Assembly: GCF_010994755.1 (NCBI RefSeq)
Contig: NZ_WHSB02000001.1
Location: 620,001-684,000 of the forward strand
Length of the DNA stretch: 64,000 bases
Source of the DNA: Shinella lacus
GTDB taxonomy: Bacteria; Pseudomonadota; Alphaproteobacteria; Rhizobiales; Rhizobiaceae
Direction: 5' to 3'
Position 1 is the first letter of the stretch. Every line of letters begins with the position of its first letter. Positions 61,064 through 64,000 of this stretch are shown here, in pieces. A program made the position numbers and the translations under genes. Under the pieces are notes generated by a model. That model was not told the origin of the DNA. It saw only the letters and a list, made by a program, of their open reading frames with translations, and searched no databases.

Positions 61064-62112
61064 CAGTAACCCCAGGCGCTGCGCACGGTGGTCTGCACGG
61101 TGTTCTGCTGCGCGATCATGTCGGCAAGCGGCATGTCCAGAACCTTGATGTCGCTCAGCGGCACCATGCCTTCGCGCGGCTTCACTGCGGGGTGCAGCGA
61201 ATAGGAATATTGCGAGTTGAAGATCTGCTGGCCCTCGGGCGAGGCCAGGAAGTCCATCATCACCTTGGCCGCATTCGGGTGCGGCGCTTTGGCCACGATG
61301 CCGACCGGGCTCCAGATCATCGGCGCGCCGTCCGTCGGGAAGAGCGCCTTGATGGGCGCGCCCTTCTCCAGGATCGCCTCGTCGGTCATGTAGTTCAGGC
61401 TGACGCCGACCAGCAGCTCGCCGGTGATAATCCTGTCGTTGATCGGGCCGTGGCCCGGAAACAGCTTGGGCTCGTTCTTGGCCATTTCGGCAAAAAATTC
61501 AGGTCCATAGAGTTTCCACACCGCATATTGCCAGGTGTAGGCGCCACCGGCCAGGCGCACGTCCATGATGCCGACCTTGCCATTGAACTTGGGATCGGCC
61601 AGGTCGCGAAGCGATTTGGGCGCATCCGCGTCGGACACCTGTCCCGCATTGTAAGCGATGTTGAGGAAGTGGGCGCGGGCCACGAACCAGGTCTTGTCCG
61701 GATCCACATATTGCGGATCATAGGCCGCGTATTCGCTCGAAGCATAGGGCACGAGACGCCCGGCTTCCTTCAGTTCGGCGATCGTGCCGACGTCGGACAC
61801 ATGGATGATGTCGCCGTTGACGCGATTGGCGTCTTGCTCGGCGATCAGGCGTTCGTAAACCTGCGAGGATCCTGCACGGTAATATTCGGCCGTGATCCCC
61901 GGATATTTGGCGTTGAAGGCCTTCGTCAGCGAATCGAGCAATTCGGACGGGGAGGCACTGTAGATGACGACGGAACCTTCCTGTCGCGCCGCCTCCAGCG
62001 TCGCCTCGTCCATGGCCAGAGCCGGCTGGCTCGAATAGCCCCCCATGGCGATCGCCAAGGCGACCGCTGCGAGGGTGGTGGCTGATCTTTCCGTCTTAAA
62101 ATGTTCGTGCAT
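61063..62112 (-). CDS. ABC transporter substrate-binding protein (FbpA-like fold)
   Basis: A 349-residue periplasmic binding protein with signal peptide (TTLAAVALAIAMGGYSSQPALA) and ATLEAARQEGSVVIYSAS, VYERLIAEQDANRVNGDIIHVSD, and GVSLNYMTDEAILEKGAPI. The consecutive tyrosines of ferric-binding FbpA are absent, so an organic anion is more likely. GGGAGGAG precedes ATG 62112. It is paralogous to the protein at 27618 and is encoded in the same operon as HyuA and PrpD-like enzymes. Confidence 0.88.
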   Translation of the reverse strand: MHEHFKTERSATTLAAVALAIAMGGYSSQPALAMDEATLEAARQEGSVVIYSASPSELLDSLTKAFNAKYPGITAEYYRAGSSQVYERLIAEQDANRVNGDIIHVSDVGTIAELKEAGRLVPYASSEYAAYDPQYVDPDKTWFVARAHFLNIAYNAGQVSDADAPKSLRDLADPKFNGKVGIMDVRLAGGAYTWQYAVWKLYGPEFFAEMAKNEPKLFPGHGPINDRIITGELLVGVSLNYMTDEAILEKGAPIKALFPTDGAPMIWSPVGIVAKAPHPNAAKVMMDFLASPEGQQIFNSQYSYSLHPAVKPREGMVPLSDIKVLDMPLADMIAQQNTVQTTVRSAWGY

Positions 62113-62143
62113 GGTTTCTCCTCCCAGGAAACGATGTGAATTT

Positions 62144-64000
62144 TCAGTGCTGCTTCGGATCCAGTTTGATAATGAGATTAAAATACTCGTCGACTGTCAG
62201 TGTGGTGTCTGGCGGGATCACGGTCGTGGACTCATCTTCCTCGATGAGCAGTGGGCCGCGCAGTTCGATGCCAGGTTTGAGGATGCTGCGCGGGATGGCG
62301 GATGTCGGCAGCCGACCGCCGGCCGCAGCGAAATAGGCCATGCGCTCGCCCACGCTAGGGTTTGTTGCGCGCGCCACGGCCTGGGCGGTTGCGAGTTGCG
62401 GCTTGGGTCCGCTGACCTGGACCTGCCAGTTCAGGGCTTCGACCCCGACGCGCCGGTTGGCCCTTCCGTAGACCCGTTCGAATTCGTCCGAAAAGGCCGT
62501 CGTCAGGTCGTCCATCGTCGCCTCGTCCAACGCCGCGTTCGAGAGCGTGATCTTCAGTTCCGAGCTTTGGCCGCGATAGCGCAGCGAGGCGAAGCGGCGC
62601 AGCCGGATTTCGCCATCCGCCACCCCGGCATCCTTCAGGAAGCGGCGGCCTTTTTCCTCCAGCCGCGCCAGCAGAGCGTTGATCGCCGCGGTGTCCGCGC
62701 CCTTCAGCGCGGTCGGATGGCCCTGCATCAGCGTGATCGACAGGGGCGCTGCCAGGAAGCCGAAGGCCGAGGCGACACCGGCGGCATACGGAATGATGAC
62801 TTCGGAAATGCCGAGCTTGCGGGCTAGCCCGCAGGCATGCAGCGGCCCTGCACCGCCAAAGGCCAGCAGCGCGAATTTTCGGGGATCGACCCCGCGTTCC
62901 AGAAGATGCAACTGCGCGGCCTGCGCCATATCCTCGGTCACGATCTCGTGGATCCCCCAGGCAACCCGCTCCGGCGACAGCCCGGACGCCGCACATAGCG
63001 GCTCCATCGACGCTTGAGCCGAAGCCGCGTCCAGCTTCATCCGGCCACCGAGGAAATAATCGGGGTTCAGGTATCCGAGCAGCAGGTTTGCATCCGTCAC
63101 CGTGGGCAATTCGCCACCGCGCCCGTAGCAGGCCGGTCCCGGCTGCGCGCCCGCGCTGTGCGGACCGACCTTCAGCAGCCCCATCTCGTTCAACGCGGCG
63201 ATGCCGCCGCCGCCCGAGCCGATTTCGAGCATCTCGACAACCGGGATGCGGATCGGAATCCCGCTTCCCCGCTTGAACCGGTAACGGCGCGCGGTTTCCA
63301 GCTCGTCGGCAGTTATGATCTCGCCATCGGCGATGAACATGATCTTGGCGGTGGTGCCGCCCATGTCGAAGGCCACGAGGTTGGGCCGCCCCAGCAACTC
63401 GCTATAGTAGCGCGCGGTGACCGCCCCGCCCGCCGGGCCGGACTCCATCAGCCTGATCGGGAATGCGGTTGCCGTATCAACCGTGGTCAGGCCTGCGTCC
63501 GAGAGCATCAGATAGAGGTCGTGGTTGTATCCCGTGCGAGCCAGTTCCTCGGCCATGCGATCGAGATAGCGGCGCATGATCGGCTGGGTATAGGCATTCG
63601 CCACGGTCGTCGACGTGCGCTCGTATTCCCGAACGTCGGGCGATACCTCGGACGACAGGCTGACCGCGACATCGGGTGCTACTTCGCGGATCATCTCGCG
63701 CACGCGCTCCTCGTGCGCGCCGTTGCGGTAGGCATGCAAGAACGAGACGGCGATCGCCTCGACCCCCTGCGCGACCATCGCGTCGACGGCGGCCCGTGCA
63801 TGGACATCGTCCAACGGCTCGATCGCGCGGCCGCTGTGGTCCATCCGTTCGGCGATCTCGCCGACGCGGCTGCGCGGAACCAGCGGTGACGGCACTTCGA
63901 TGAACAGGTCGTCGATGTCGAAGCGCTTGCCGCGGCGCATTTCCAGAATATCGCGGAAGCCACGCGTGGTGAGCAGACCCGTGCGCGCACCCTTTTGCTC
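62144..64000 (-). CDS. Hydantoinase/oxoprolinase A-type subunit (HyuA), 5' end outside window
   Basis: The visible C-terminal 618 residues of a HyuA-family ATPase-fold subunit, open to the window edge. They begin GARTGLLTTRGFRDILEMRRGKR and show SVSPDVREYERTSTTVANAY, ESGPAGGAVTARYY, AFDMGGTTAKIMFI and FGGAGPLHACGLARKLGI. The family covers 5-oxoprolinase, N-methylhydantoinase and acetone carboxylase, which usually need a HyuB partner. No HyuB is seen downstream, so it may lie beyond the edge. It is the upstream gene of the operon with the ABC importer. Confidence 0.88.
   Translation of the reverse strand, partial: EQKGARTGLLTTRGFRDILEMRRGKRFDIDDLFIEVPSPLVPRSRVGEIAERMDHSGRAIEPLDDVHARAAVDAMVAQGVEAIAVSFLHAYRNGAHEERVREMIREVAPDVAVSLSSEVSPDVREYERTSTTVANAYTQPIMRRYLDRMAEELARTGYNHDLYLMLSDAGLTTVDTATAFPIRLMESGPAGGAVTARYYSELLGRPNLVAFDMGGTTAKIMFIADGEIITADELETARRYRFKRGSGIPIRIPVVEMLEIGSGGGGIAALNEMGLLKVGPHSAGAQPGPACYGRGGELPTVTDANLLLGYLNPDYFLGGRMKLDAASAQASMEPLCAASGLSPERVAWGIHEIVTEDMAQAAQLHLLERGVDPRKFALLAFGGAGPLHACGLARKLGISEVIIPYAAGVASAFGFLAAPLSITLMQGHPTALKGADTAAINALLARLEEKGRRFLKDAGVADGEIRLRRFASLRYRGQSSELKITLSNAALDEATMDDLTTAFSDEFERVYGRANRRVGVEALNWQVQVSGPKPQLATAQAVARATNPSVGERMAYFAAAGGRLPTSAIPRSILKPGIELRGPLLIEEDESTTVIPPDTTLTVDEYFNLIIKLDPKQH

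Noticed and set aside
1-64000. tRNA, rRNA, transposase, integrase, CRISPR or toxin-antitoxin genes
   Set aside because: None found by reading both strands; the 1.34-kb repeats lack terminal inverted repeats and transposase genes, so they are not an insertion sequence.

Overview
The window looks like accessory DNA of an alphaproteobacterium, most likely Rhizobiaceae-like (order Hyphomicrobiales). This is inferred from high GC with strong G/C third positions, the FrcB/FrcC/FrcA-like sugar importer, and the dense packing of ABC and TTT importers beside LysR, GntR, ROK and GlxA regulators. Nothing essential, no rRNA or tRNA, no transposase, no phage gene and no CRISPR array was seen. It reads as a string of catabolic islands, as on a rhizobial chromid or megaplasmid.

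Layout. (1) 1-4.1 kb: the tail of an unknown gene, a GlxA-type regulator divergent from an HD-domain hydrolase with a concentric dyad between them, a secreted S10 peptidase and a DEDDh exonuclease. (2) 4.2-12.3 kb: a sugar or polyol cassette. A ROK repressor is divergent from an FGGY kinase, followed by binding protein, permease, ATPase, an uncharacterised aldolase-like protein and a PfkB kinase. (3) 12.3-14.0 kb: an exported pentapeptide-repeat protein and an MBL-fold hydrolase. (4) 14.1-30.1 kb: a CoA-thioester catabolic regulon. It has a CitE-like lyase, a single and three tandem MaoC-type hydratases (two nearly identical), two CaiB/BaiF CoA-transferases, an isochorismatase-fold hydrolase, an atypical SDR, an Fbp-type ABC importer and a GntR regulator. 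Four copies of a 19-bp palindrome lie in front of its transcription units.

(5) 30.3-40.4 kb: one long minus-strand operon with a fused 2-oxoacid dehydrogenase E1, E2, a PotD-type ABC importer, a class IV and a class III aminotransferase, fitting uptake and deamination of an amine or amino acid followed by oxidative decarboxylation. (6) 40.8-42.1 kb: a VOC protein and a second GntR regulator. (7) 42.2-55.5 kb: a minus-strand operon for a hydroxy or oxo acid (beta-decarboxylating dehydrogenase, amidohydrolase, three Bug-type binding proteins, TctB, TctA, 2-hydroxyacid dehydrogenase, aldehyde dehydrogenase, ThDP decarboxylase-like enzyme) divergent from two LysR genes. (8) 55.6-64 kb: a minus-strand operon of HyuA (cut by the window edge), binding protein, MmgE/PrpD protein, fused permease, ATPase and a DRE-TIM lyase.

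Each island pairs an importer with enzymes and a local regulator. The most novel parts are the duplicated MaoC/CoA-transferase regulon with its palindromic operator, the sugar cassette with the unassigned aldolase-like protein, and the HyuA/PrpD/DRE-TIM cluster. None has a substrate that can be named from sequence alone.
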